A program made the position numbers and the translations under genes. Below the pieces are notes generated by a model that was not told the origin of the DNA, ran no database searches, and saw only the letters and a list, made by a program, of their open reading frames with translations. Below, piece after piece: positions 12,898 to 25,600 of a stretch of 64,000 nt of DNA. Position 1 is the stretch's first letter, and each line of letters begins with the position of its first letter. The stretch is from NCBI RefSeq assembly GCF_036669915.1, contig NC_089325.1, positions 22,171,793-22,235,792 on the forward strand, read 5' to 3'. This stretch comes from Pocillopora verrucosa (lineage: Eukaryota > Cnidaria > Anthozoa > Scleractinia > Pocilloporidae).

Positions 12898-15859
12898 TGT
12901 GCTATACGCGAGGTTACAGTTTCTATTCCACAAAGGCTATAATGAATTATGGACGGAATCTAAAACAGGACAAGAAAATAGTTATAACTGTCTTGTTTAT
13001 AAAATCCTTAGTGGGTTGGGGAAAGCGCAAATGCTTTCAATTAAACGTATTCACAGTAAAGAAGCAAAGAAAATGAATTAGTTAGGGTGGTTATCTTGCT
13101 TGTTAAAAAACTCTCAGCATCCACCCGGAAAAATTTGGTTCAAAAATGCGAGTACACGATTCACTTAAAACACCTGGGATTTCTTACCACCAGGTCTTTT
13201 TAGAGACGTTATTTGAAACACACATTTGCGATTATCTCCCGAATTTAGATGCGAGTAATGTCAAAATTAATTTATATGATTAGCTGAATTGTTCACGCAC
13301 TGTACGTGGTCCTTAAGTTTTGATCCATTGGAGGAAACACGCATAGCTGACGTCACAATTTTTGTTTTTAGTCACATAAAACAAATAAATTTCATCAAGC
13401 CGTCTGCCACTTTTTTTGTTCCTACCACATTTTGACGTCATCGGTTATCTACTACTATACAAACGACAATATTTCATCCCTTTTTTGTTTTAATATAATT
13501 TAGGTCACGTAACTGTGGAACTAAAACCAACCCTAGTATCAGTCAATTCGAGTTTGTGTTCATTCCTTTTTAGCTTAATTCAAGCGTTGACAACTCTCGA
13601 GGGAAAATTCACTACGTTATCCGTTGGATGACATGTTCATTAGGAAAATTCCTTTGACAAGATGTGGGTCGGTTTTCTAAAAGGCTAATTTATCATTGTT
13701 TTTATTTTCTTATCACAGGTTGCTGCTTCCCACGTCCCACAACAAAGCAGTTTGCTATGGTGACGGAAAAGTCACCAAGTACAATGTGCTCTTTCAACCA
13801 TAACAGCATGACAACATTACTGAACAACAAGTTTAACAAACAAAAGCCTCTGAAACCCTAATCTTAACAAATCCTCTAAGATAAAAGCAGACATGGTGGA
13901 TTAGATAGGTCGATTTCGTACGTTTGCGTGACTGTACGGGTGACTAGATAAAATGTCTTTGAACGCCTTTGTAAACAAATGAACGAAGTCGACTTATGTA
14001 AATTGCCTCAAGTGTTATCTAGCTCTGTCAATGAGGGTTCATCATGTTCATTTACCTAACCTACTGGCAGCTAATGTCACGTTCATTTGAAACCTTCCGT
14101 TTGCATTTCAATGCCCACTTTTGCAATGTTTGCTTTACGTTGTGAATGTTTCACGGTCATCGAATACAGTGAGAAAACAAAATAACCCCACTGAACTAGT
14201 TTATTCACGTATGACCTAATCTAACGGCAAAAGGCCTTTATCCTTTGGTTTGTTTGAAGTTTGACTTAATAAAATCAATGATCAAGGCTAAGGACTCCAT
14301 ATTAGACGCAATTCTTGAGAGTTCACTGTTTCACCGATTCTTCAACAGGCGTTAACAGCTGGTCTGGAGGCAAAGCGTTTAGTAGTAGTTTGATTTTAAT
14401 GATATTAGTCTCCCAAATTGATTTTGAAAAGTATTAACGTATGCACAGGTCTCTATCGAATCCTAATATGCCAATTTTATCCAGGATGCATCGATAACGT
14501 AACAATGCAGTTTTCGTTTTGCAGGTAATTAAGAAAATAGCATAGAATATTTGTATCATGAGCTCATGTCAAATATGCAAATCTAAAACCTGACACTGTT
14601 TGGCTCAAATTACTTCCAATGTCTTAGGTTAAAGAAACAGGCAAACTTACATCACTGGTACTTACTTTGATTAACCTTAACGACAGCTCCAGATGATAAA
14701 GGCGGCAGACTACCACTATACTGACTCGTTTTTATTGACCAACCAACTAAATAAATATATATTACGTCATGCAATGTTTCACAGCGAATAAACATAACGG
14801 TTAGCCTTGTACCCAAGCCTCCATTCATTCACCAGCGGTCTTACACAACAAGGTGAAACCCGTAAATGACTGTAAATATATGAAAATCATATATGTGAAC
14901 TGCGGTTGAAGAAACGAATATGGAAGCAATCCTCACAGTTAAGAACACTACATAAAGAGTAGTGAGAACAAGGCCTAAAAAAAAACTCAGGCTTATACAA
15001 GATTTTAACCCATGACCTCTGTGATACTGGTGCAGCGCTCTACAGGAGGCGCTAATAAGCCAACTGGGAAGTTGGCCATTATGTTAATTCCAAATAAACC
15101 CTTGAAGTGGTGAATACATGACTGTGAATCTATGAAAATCATATCTATAAACTGCGGTTGAAGAAACGAATAAGGAAACGATCCTCGCAGTTATGAACAC
15201 TACTTTAAGTAATAGTGAAAATAAGGCCTAAAATATGTTTTTTTCTTTGATACCTCGCAAGAGAAAATTAACTAATTTTTGGACACGTCAGCGATAAAGT
15301 CGCAAGAAGTTGCGGAAGACAGTCAAAACAAAGAAAACATAAAGGACTTTCGTGGGGTAATTCTGCTACATAGAACAGTTGGCTTTGTTTCCTGTCTCTC
15401 GAAATAAGCAAAGCGATGATCCTTTTGCTACGTGATAAATCCTTTACTAACCGAGCTTGTTCTGTTAAGATGATTAGTCCCGTTCTTTTCTGGCGTTCGT
15501 CGAAGTCCATGGAAAAAAAAAAAAAGAACTAAGCTAATATCCATCCATTTTGACCTCACGCTTAGCCAATGACGCACATATATTTTTGGGTGCTTTTGCA
15601 GGTTCACCATCCTTCGAGTCGTTTACTGAACATTTCAACGAAATACAGTTTGGATGGCGAACTTTCCAGATCAGAACGTTTTGACCAGACCCAAAACCTT
15701 AAATTGTTCGGCAATATTAGTCAGTAATGGGTAACCTTTAGAGAAATGGCAGTTTAAAATTAGCGATATTTGAGTTTGTACGTCTGGTGGTATAGATGGA
15801 AAGAAAAAGACCAACATTTCTTTTTCTCGACCAAAACATTTTAAAGCCTTTAAGAACGT
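12898..15859. other. Intergenic region upstream of AOS-LOX
   Basis: About 3 kb between the AOS-LOX start and the end of the sulfatase gene. It should hold the AOS-LOX promoter on its left side, but no clear TATA box was seen close to the ATG. No coding exon is supported. A direct repeat pair at 14.86-15.23 kb is listed separately. Confidence 0.5.
14859..15233. repeat. Direct repeat pair flanking a tRNA-like segment
   Basis: Two copies of about 120 bp, 14859-14978 and 15109-15233, share AACTGCGGTTGAAGAAACGA and end in AAGGCCTAAAA. Between them lies CCATGACCTCTGTGATACTGG followed by GCAGCGCTCT, which resembles a degenerate tRNA-type box and suggests a SINE-like remnant. No intact tRNA fold was found. 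Confidence 0.5.
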
Positions 15860-15865
15860 TTTATT
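15860..15865 (-). terminator. Polyadenylation signal of the sulfatase gene
   Basis: AATAAA on the minus strand about 85 bases after the TAA stop of the arylsulfatase gene. Confidence 0.5.
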
Positions 15866-15949
15866 TTGGGATTGATGGGAAATCTTTGCGCCGACAAAAA
15901 TTGACCGATTTCTATTAGAGGTGGGCATTTTGAAGAAATATCTATACCC

Positions 15950-18900
15950 TTATTTGGCATTGCAAGTGTCTCTCCATGATACCCATGCTTTATTTTTTAT
16001 GGCTACAGCTAAAGCCATTATATCGTCCGGAACGATCCCCGGTGGGACAGCGGTCTTCCAGTGTTCATGTATTCGATCTTTCAGGTGTCGCACAATGTTA
16101 GGATACTTATGGCTTACGTCGTAACGTTCTGTAGGATCAGCGGTTATGTTATATAGGGCCAGTTCTACGATGTTTGTTTTTTGATCCTAAAATTAAAAAA
16201 AAAAAAAGTTATCGTTCGTCTAAAATATTTTCTCGCATTCTGCTGCTTCTCAGATTCAAAACTTTTGTTTGAAAAGGGGTACCGTGCGGGTAGAGTATTT
16301 ACCAAAATAACCGAACACCCTCCCTGGTGTGTGAAAACATAAATCGTAACAGAAGATCAAGGGTCTGGTTTGCTGGGAGCGCGCATGGGGAATTTTGATC
16401 ACTTCCAAGAAAACTCAGTCAAACAAACAAGGAAAAGTCAACGACTACGACATGGAATGCGTTTGAGCAAGAAGATAAGAACAAGGAAAACCCATTACCC
16501 AGATTTCTTCCATGTCTGGAGCGATTCCACCTTCTTCTGGAACCTGGTACCAAGTGGCATTGGGTACATGCATCAATAACTTCATGTCACCAACACGAAT
16601 TGCTGCTCCGCTGTACCATGTGTCATATGTCAATAAAAGCCCTGGTCTTTTCTCAGGAAAGTCAATATTATGGAGAAGCTCTGTCCTGGGTGAAGGTGTT
16701 CCACTAGAAATGGTTTCCCATACATCAAAGCCATCCACTGGCATAGGGTTTGAATCCAATGTGGCACCTACAAAACAACACTAGCAAGTTACCATGACTG
16801 TGCTTAGGCATTCAAACCGTCTCCAAACGTAGGATTAGCAAAGACAGTAGGAACTGTATATGTGTTTGTGAGTTAAATTTCGGCCAAGTTCTGGCCGTCC
16901 TTTACCCGACAAAAAAGAAAACAAAAAAAACAACAAATAGAACAACAACATTACTACTGAGTATCTGAAAAATATCCCAACATGTAACCCACTCAAAAGA
17001 CAGAAACCAGTGCATTTTAAAACGTATCTTCAATGGTATTGAAGTGAGTACATTTATATGCCAGTTACGTTCAATTTGATCAAGTTAACTATTCCATCGC
17101 TGCAAAACCTAACGTTAGCGTGGAAATTAACACCTCACCAAAATAACCAAGTAAAACCTTCTGAAATGTCTAAAAATGTCTTCTTCTAGAAATGTCCATC
17201 GAATGTGATTGGACAACTCTTCAGTCTCGCGATTTTTTGAAAGACCTAACATGTATCCTCTGTAATCGTCCCCAATTACGTTCATCGGTGTTCCCTTGCG
17301 GGTTCTAGGATTTCAAGAAACACCCACTCAGAAAAAAAAAGGTCCCCCTAAGGAACAGCTTTGCGTGACAATCCTTGGCAGTGATTTTGAACTTCACTCA
17401 CATCGTAAGTAAGCGCTAGCCTTCAAGGACGCCCTTTTCAGTTCAAGAAAACGGAAATAACTATGTCTGTAGTACCTGCTAGGTTAACAAGAGTCGGATA
17501 CCAATCAGTTACGTGAATGAGATCACGTGAGATCACCCCCTTCCGTTTTAGCATCTGACCATGAACAAAACCGCACGCTTTCACGCCACCCTCCCACAAC
17601 GTCTTCTTGTATCCACGCAGGGGGTAGTTGAAGCCGCGGTAGAAAGGGTCTCCACCGTTGTCCGAGCTAAAGATCACAAGAGTATCATTCCACAACCTAG
17701 AGGAGTCAATAAAAAGAGCAGTAACTAACAGTAATTAGGATCAATATGAGGATGATGGCGCCTATTTAACAAAGATATCCCTTCCAGACCATCCCAAACC
17801 AAATGACCTTCTGAAAAAAAGATGTAACTTCTCAGTGGCATTAAATTTCCCCATCTCACCCAGTTTTAATACCTTGCATTTGTTCTTTGGGTTTTCACGC
17901 AAAGCCTCTTCCCAAATGGGAGCGTCTTTCTGACACAACGTGTTGTGGGGGGGGGGGGGGAGTGAAATCACAAAAGAGGCCATGTCCTCAAAGACCCAGG
18001 GGAGCACACAATGACGGTTTTAATTCAATGCGAAAGTTTATCTGATGGATGTCTGCACTGAACAGAGACCGCTGTTGAGGTTTTCTCTCTCCCAAGTATT
18101 TTCCTAGGGATCTCCAAAGATGAAGAGAAACATGAAAAATTTCATATGAACCTATGATTTTTAGTTTTAGTCTCTGGGTGCCGACATTAGTCCACATTGA
18201 AAAATCACAATGAAGATGATGTAAACAACAACAACAAGGAAAACAGACAAAGTAGAGTAATAAAACATGTAAATACTCCTTTATCTCCCAGTTGATTGTG
18301 CATGATTAAATATTTGCATCTATTTTCTTGATATTTATCAACATAATATTAACCCTTTCCACCCAAACATCAGTATATATATTCTCCATACTGTTTTCCA
18401 TACATTTCCTAAGGTGGGTCAAGGTGCTAACAGGGAGAATTTGTTTGACAATCAAGAACTTCTTTAGTTGGTGTTCATTTCCTTTATTCTCTTTAATACA
18501 AGGGATATAGAGAAATTAGATGCTAATCATTCTTAGAGGTCAAATAGTTACTCAGGACGATCTCATTATACAGCAATGTTCAATATTTCCCAAACCAAAC
18601 CACAAAAGTTGTCAGTAGGTAGCGATAAAAAAAAAGCCCTCACCCTTTCTCTCTAAAAGCCTTTGTTATATTTCCAATGGCTTCATCCACCACATCCATC
18701 ATGGCCGCATAAGTTCGCCTATCCCTGTCTTTGATGAAGCTGTATTTGTTCAGGTATTTTTCAGGCGCCTGAATTGGGTCGTGGACATTCTCAAATGCCA
18801 TATATAAGAACAACGGCTTAGAAGAATTATGCTCTTCAACAATTCTCTCGACTTCCTACACAAAATGTTGAGATTTGATTCAGGGAGAAAAAACTTAAAC

Positions 18901-21900
18901 TCTAGACCAAAAAGCCATTCAGCTTTCTTTCATATGGTTTTAAATTCCAGAAATAGTTAGAACATAATGGGATTATGTGAGCTTAAGGGCTACTGGTGAA
19001 AAGAAGACAAACTATGTGCCAGCATTAATTTACTAAGAGAGAACTCTTATTCCAAATCACCTGCACATAAAGGTGGGAAGTGTATTGTCCTTTGTACCCT
19101 CTGGCAACTTTTTCACCCTCAAAGAGGTCTAAAAAGCCATCATGGGTGTGGTTGAAGTGGTCGTGTCCATAGTTGTAGAATCCAAAGAAGGAATCAAAGC
19201 CTCTGTGTGTTGGAGTACTCACAGATGTATAGTGACCTAAATGCCATTTTCCAACAAGATGTGTTTTGTAACCTGAAAATGGCAACATAATAAAATGAAA
19301 TGAATTCATGAAAATAATTAGTATAGAATTAAGGTGGAAAGTAATTTGTTAAAATGGAGAAAATGATGGCAACATAATATGTTAAAATGAATTAATAAAA
19401 TGAAGAATTGAGTAATCAGGGGTCAACTGAGGTATAGCCAGAGCCATAATGGGGTATTTTCTTACTTGTCGCTTTTACCTTTAACTCCCACGATCTCATT
19501 AGTAATTCTCCTCACTTTCTGCCATATAGTTGTTGTAGTGTTAGTTTGGAGAATTTGGTACTGGATCAACTATTAATCCCCTAAATAATATTTTTCTTTC
19601 CTATGATTCTCATCACTTGTCTACTTGATATTGTATTGATATCGTAAGGAGAAATTCTGTCTTGGTGACTCATGGGAATTAAAGTATTTAAAGTTTTTTT
19701 TTTTTAAAACCAACAATCAACCTTTCCTTTAGGTCAGCCTTCCAGACCTTTAAATTAAGTGAAAATTAACCCAGGTATGTTGCATGCAGCATCTTTAAAA
19801 TATATATTTTTTTTCCTTTTGGAGCCAGGAGCTTGCACTATACTAAGCATTTTATTTGCTTTTGCCTTCTGAAATTGTCAGATTGAAACACTTCCCTGAC
19901 CAAAAGTTACTTAATTATCCAACCTCAATCCAATTAGCTTTTTGAAGCAGAGATCAATATGAACTGATTGATACTTTTATTACATAATAAAGAAGCTTGT
20001 AAGGGCACTACTGAGGGATTTTGATGGAATCTTGGAAATACTTGAGTACTACATAATTCAGTGATTTAAGTGAAAGCACGGAGACAAAATTTCAATACTT
20101 CCTGCTCAGGTAAAAAATATTTGTGCATGTACATAAATGTGTTCAATGCTTGTGATGATTTAGCCTTGCAACTTGAATATGCTTGAACTAGAGAATTTCT
20201 CTGGCAAATTTGTCAGTGCTATTCTTGTATACCACAATTAAAATACTCTGTGCAATTAAAATACTTTGTGCAAAGAACTCTCTAAGTGACATGCTGCAGA
20301 CTTAGAATCTGCATAATTTTAGTTTACTAATACATGGTTGTTTATTAATAAATAGTTATTTTTATTCATTTATATAGCTCTTTAATTTTACTTTTATATA
20401 TCAATCTTGGTTTTATAATTAGGAATCAGGTTACCAAAACCTTGAGCTCTTAATGGTAAAATAATGTTTCTATTTTACAACAGCTATAGTAATTATAATA
20501 AGTAAGCATACAAATTCCTTGAAATGGGGGGCATTAATATTTTCTGGTTTTGTGTTTTGGACCATTTTTTAGTGTTTTGGTCATAGTGGAGAAAAATATA
20601 GTTACTGTAGTCTTTGTTACAGTTTTTTTCTTTGTAATAATTCTAGCTTCCACTTGAACTCAAATACAAATTCACATCCACCTATGTATTCTAAGTTGTG
20701 TACATTTTGAGTTTTGATGACTTTGTGAGTGGTTTTGGGTTTTTATGTACATTAAAGTTGGTTCATACTACAAGCCAATTTGGAAGCCTTTGCCTATTAA
20801 CTCTGAGAAGTGATAACATGTAATTTCTCCCTATAATATCTATACATTATCTTGTAAACAGGTAATGATAATATTAAAAGTTTTCAGGCAGATGTTGCTA
20901 TCTTGATCTACAAGTACAGTTACACCAAATTCTTGTAACTAATTTCAAAGGAAATGTGCAGCAGCTGGAGGGGGAATTAGAAATCAGATCTTGGGAGTTA
21001 AAGGATTAAAAGTAACATAATTTAGATACTCAACCTACCTACTTCTTTTAACTTCTCTGGTAGAATGGAGAATTCTAGAGGAAGTCCAAAAGGGGTTAAA
21101 CTAAGAATTGCTCGATGTTGTAGGCCTGAAAATGTAAAGAAACAGCTGTCAGTAATTCTTCATTTGAATTTTTTTGGTTAAACTTTGCTTCAATACTGTT
21201 TGAAGAAACTAGCTTATAAGGAATATGTCCTGGATTTAAAATGGAAGGTTAAAGATTTCAAGTTAACTTTGTTTTTCAAACTGTAAAATTTTGCCACAAA
21301 CATGGGAACAGGAAAAAAAGGGATCTCCAGGGTAAATCAAAATGGAGAAGTCTATAAACAGATAATGCAGGAATTGCAAATGACTGGGCTGTAATCACTT
21401 TAAGGAAATTCTGAAACCAGTCTTCCACTCATCACATTAAACTTTGCCAAAAAATCCTTTTCTTCAACATGCCCCCCCTGAAAAGTTGAGATGGGAAAGA
21501 TGGGTGGAGGGGGAGTGGCATGGACCTCTAAGTCTCCTTTGTCCCCACATGATCCAGTTGACAGCAATCTTCATCCCACATGTATACAAACTGAGCTTGG
21601 TCTTCTACAATCCATTTCTCTGACACTGATATGATTAGCTTGTTCACTTGATTCAATAATGTTGATTAAGTTTCAGTAAAGTTTAATTTACTTGTCCCCA
21701 CTTTAAAGTTACCCTTACCCTCCCCACTAGAAATTGAATGAACATAGCATCTCGGGTTCCTAGCAGTGGCTGCAGGACAACTTGGTACAGAAGTTCCTCT
21801 AAGGTCACAAAAGTTGGATCAATGAAAGTTTCTCAGCAACTACGCACCTACCCCTCCCCTAACCCAAAATTAACCCTAGCATGATATCAGCTGTTGAGAT

Positions 21901-22261
21901 ACTGAAAAGTTACCCCCTAAAGGCCGGCCAAAACATGTTTTTCGTGAGTCTTAAGGAAGAAAACTAGTAAAACATGCGCACCGGTGTGTATTGGATACCG
22001 GCCTGTCATGAGAGATCCTCTAGTTGGTGTACAGTATTGTTGGACATAGTAATTCTCAAGGATAACTCCTTCACGAGCAAGTCTGTCTACATTAGGAGTC
22101 TTTATTTGCGAACCGTGATATCCAACATCGCTCCATCCCAAATCATCGACCAATAGTAGCAATATGTGAGGCTGTGAAGCTAGAGCTTGTGTCCAGAAAA
22201 TACAACAAGAGATGATGGAGACGACCGTCGCAGTAAATGCAACGTTATTGAACAAAAACAT
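15950..22261 (-). CDS. Arylsulfatase B-like sulfatase (7 exons)
   Basis: Exons (-): 21982-22261, 21039-21125, 19061-19272, 18644-18855, 17476-17696, 16499-16767, 15950-16186; 1518 nt, 505 residues, frame closed at every junction. Residues 1-29 form a signal peptide (hydrophobic, ending near ALA), so the enzyme is lysosomal or secreted. The sulfatase fold follows. Asp39-Asp40 of VDDLGWSD bind calcium. Cys77 in CTPTR is the CxPxR site converted to formylglycine. VGKWHLG, SSDNGG and the Lys of the [10 protein letters not shown] stretch complete the active site. It should hydrolyse sulfate esters, in ARSB the N-acetylgalactosamine 4-sulfate of dermatan and chondroitin sulfate. The order of motifs and the LLHNID block fit the ARSB/ARSI/ARSJ group; the exact substrate is not readable. 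The start is ATG 22261; a GTG one codon earlier was not used. Introns hold several MITE copies. Confidence 0.93.
18349..18530. mobile_element. MITE copy (TTAACCCTTT family, subfamily 3)
   Basis: Starts TTAACCCTTTCCACCCAAACATC and continues with the TTCTCCATACTGTTTTCCATACATTTCCTAAG core also seen at 23991-24160 and 54811-55027. It ends in ATTCTTAGAGGTCAAA. Lies in a sulfatase intron. Confidence 0.6.
19469..19690. mobile_element. MITE copy (TTAACCCTTT family, subfamily 2)
   Basis: Begins ACCTTTAACTCCCACGATCT and ends CATGGGAATTAAAGT. The interior matches the copy at 26326-26536 (for example TTGGATCAACTA-type and TTGATATTGTATTGATAT strings). Lies in the sulfatase intron between exons 2 and 3. 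Confidence 0.65.
20790..21008. mobile_element. MITE copy (TTAACCCTTT family, subfamily 1, reverse orientation)
   Basis: Reverse-oriented relative to the copy at 24160: it ends CAGATCTTGGGAGTTAAAGG and contains the complement of the CTTGATCTA...AACTTATCAGG core. Lies just upstream of sulfatase exon 2. Confidence 0.6.
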
Positions 22262-22620
22262 CACCGTAGTCTAACACCTTCTTCGATCCTCTTGAGAGAG
22301 GAGCGCGGGCTCATTTTCCTGGAGGCTGGTGATGCGACAAGGGGGCAAAAATTTTACAACTTGAGTTTGATTGAAGCATGCCTATTATTGTTAAAAAATA
22401 TTAATTACAGTTAAAATCATACGATAAATAGAAGTTAGGATTAAAAAAAAAAAAAAAAAAAAAAAACAGAAGAAGAAGATGTACATATCTCAGGGTTTAG
22501 CGATTGTGTGACTGACTACCTGACCCTGCGTGACCGTGACTGTATGACAAATGTGTGGAGGCAAACCCCACGCGAGCAAAATATGAGCCTGCGATAAAAA
22601 TATCGGGAAAAAAATCCAAA
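22262..22620. promoter_or_regulatory. Shared divergent promoter region, sulfatase / PPME1
   Basis: The start codons of the sulfatase (22261, -) and PPME1 (22621, +) lie 359 bp apart, head to head. The interval contains an uninterrupted A-tract of about 23 bases near 22443-22466 and no TATA box that could be assigned to either gene. A bidirectional promoter is inferred from spacing only. Confidence 0.55.
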
Positions 22621-25600
22621 ATGTCGGAACTGAGGAAAGAGGCTTTAAAGAGCAAATACGTTGGTTTACCTCCTGCCCCGAAACGACCTGGGAAATCTTA
22701 CGGGTAAGAATTAAGACACTGAATTGATATGTAGGTGGTTTGTAAAGAACTTTATGTAGGTGGTTTGTAAAAAACTTTATGTAGCTGTTGTTATGGACTG
22801 AGATCTTTTGATCGCACAAACAGATCCACGGGAGGACTGCGACGAAAGCGTGATTACACACCGTTGTCTTGGGAAGATTACTTCGATAGTTCGAGAGATG
22901 TTTGTGTCAATGATAAAAACGTATCTTTTGTTCCACTGAGTGCTTCTGTAATGAGAGAAGGGGAGATCCCTCTAAATTCCATACCCACGTTAATTACGAG
23001 TGCTGTGATTGTTTAAAAGTTATTTTAGTACAAAAGTCATGTTAATTCATTTGACCTTACTTCTTGTGCATACTACAGTTGTATTTTTCGAAACATTTTA
23101 TGCAATTGTAATTACTTCATGCAACGGCCAGCATGTTGACGTTGAATGTCATAAGCTGTGGTCGTTACTACTGGAAAATGCATTCCCTTTTGTTGTTTAA
23201 CTCGTTAACCCCTATCAGTGAATGACTTCAACATTTGTATAATTTCTCCTTTCCTTTTCAGTACCCTTGAATCAAATGTAAAAAGGTCATGAGAATAATA
23301 GAAATGATAACCAATTCAAGAAGCCCCTAATTTTAAAAGTCTCCTTGTTGTCCTTAGGAAATGTTAAGAGGAAAGTGCAAAGAATACAGATATTAATGTT
23401 AGGTATGGGCGGCTGTCACCGCCAACAATATAGGCATAATAAATCATTTGTAATAAATAGAAATGGTCTACTTGTCTTTTGGAGAACAGTTTATCTTATC
23501 TCAAGAGACTTATTTAAAATACAAATGGACAAGTCACCTATGGTGAATTGAAATATTCAAGCAAAAAATGGTTTATACAATTAGAACATTTCTGTTTATT
23601 ACAAACCATTCATTTTGCCTGTATTTTTGGCAGTGACAACCGCTCATAGTTAGGGCATGAGGGGTTCTGTTTCAGCGAAGTAAGCTTGTTATTCTTGGTA
23701 CAATTATAGAGGGTGAAAAACTTTTGCTATCTTCATGTGACAAAGAAATTATTTAATTGATTTATTTTAGAAAGGTATTTATATTTCAGATAAAGTTTGA
23801 CGAAGACCACCAAAATAGCATGCTTAACCATGAAAAAAAAAACCAACTAAAAAAAACTAAAAAAAAAAACTAAAAAAATAGACAGGAACATTCTCCTTAC
23901 AGTTACAATGCCCTGTTCGGCTTGACTTTTGAAGCTCAATGCCAGTGCCATGGCAATAGGATATGTACATGTCTCTTTTATCTTTTTTCTCCCTTAATCA
24001 TTAGACTGTCCATACTGTTCTTCATACATTTCCTAAGTTACTGACAAGGAGAAGAACTTCTTTACTTAGTTAGATAATTTCATGGATTCATATGACCTTA
24101 ATATTTGATTCTATGGAGATACTTTAAGGAGAAATTGGATGTTAGTCACTCTTAGAGGTTGACCCTTTAACTCCCAAGATCTGATTGTTAATTCTCCCCT
24201 CTAGCTGTAACACATTTCCTAAATTAGTTATGAGAACTTGGTGCTAGATCAAGATAGCAGCTTCTACCTGATAAGTTTGAATATTCTCATTACCTGTTTG
24301 CTGAATAATGTATGGATATTATTGGGAGAAGTTTCATGTTAATCACTACTGGGAGTTAAAGGGTTAAGTTAAAGTGGCCATGATGAGGAATGGAAAGATT
24401 AGGAGAATTTCCTTGACTTATTGCCTGGCAACTTGTGCAATAGAGATTTCGAGTTTACCAGGCTGGTAATTCTGGTCCAGTTCTATTGTTACTTCATGGC
24501 GGAGGGCATTCTGCTTTGTCATGGGCTGTCTTCACTGTAAGTATTTGTCATAACACTTTATAACATAGCTAGCACATTCAGGTACCCAAATCCAATAGCG
24601 TGAGCGTGTTTTATAATTCTATTGTGCACTCAAATGATTTAAGCAAACCAGTGCCTCAGTATTGAAAATTGTCCTCTGTGATTGACTGCAAACTTCCTGA
24701 CCAGTCTGGCTGTTTTGTTTTGAGATTTTGAAGATGATTTCTCCAGTCCATGCCAACTGAGATAGACTTTTGGAAGCTCTTTATGAAAAGTTAATCTAGA
24801 GAAGGATGCTGGATTTGAAAAGTGACTGTCTTTTACACCTTTAAAACAATTAAAAGAGCTATCAAGTGATAATACTAAGAGAGTTTTCATCTTTTTTTAG
24901 AAATCAATCATAAGAATATGTCACTGTCAAGTTTTAGCATTAGATCTCAGAGGACATGGTAAGTGTATTATTCTTAACAAACCTATAATTGTTTGATCCC
25001 TTAAAATGACTAACATCTAATTTCTTCTTACAATATCACCCCTGAATCACACATTAAGGTTAAGAGAACACAGGAAATGATCACCATTTAAAGAAGCTTC
25101 CGATTTTTAACTAATTCTCCTTGTCAGCATATTGGGAAATGTAAAGGGTAGAGTGTGGAGAATATGCATACTGATGTTTGGGTGAAAAGGGCCAAATGCA
25201 CAAGATTTGCATGAAGATATCACAGGAAAAACAGAGTTGACAGTTCTATTGAATGATCATATCCTGGTGGAAAGAAATTCCATACAAATACCCTTACTGC
25301 CTACCACCTAAATAACCTATAAATTTAGACACTCGTTTCATAAGTGTTTAGTCATATAGGGTCTATACTTGTGTACTTAGCACTACTGGACGTGTGTTGA
25401 GTGACAATGTTTGTGCTGTAATTTTGAAATATATGAAAATTGCTTCTTTTAAAGGTGACACATCCACAGAAGATGACTCTGATTTGTCAGCGGATACCTT
25501 ATCAAAGTAAGTTTTACCTGATAATCCTAATGATCTCTGATACCAGATGTATTTGCTAGATTACATGAGGTATGAGTAAGGGAATAATGACTCAGTCAGA

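Noticed and set aside
14990-15070. Possible tRNA gene
   Set aside because: The box-like strings are present, but no cloverleaf could be drawn. More likely a SINE-type remnant.
22259-22264. GTG one codon upstream as the sulfatase start
   Set aside because: Non-ATG starts are rare in animals, and the ATG at 22261 directly follows and leads into a normal signal peptide.
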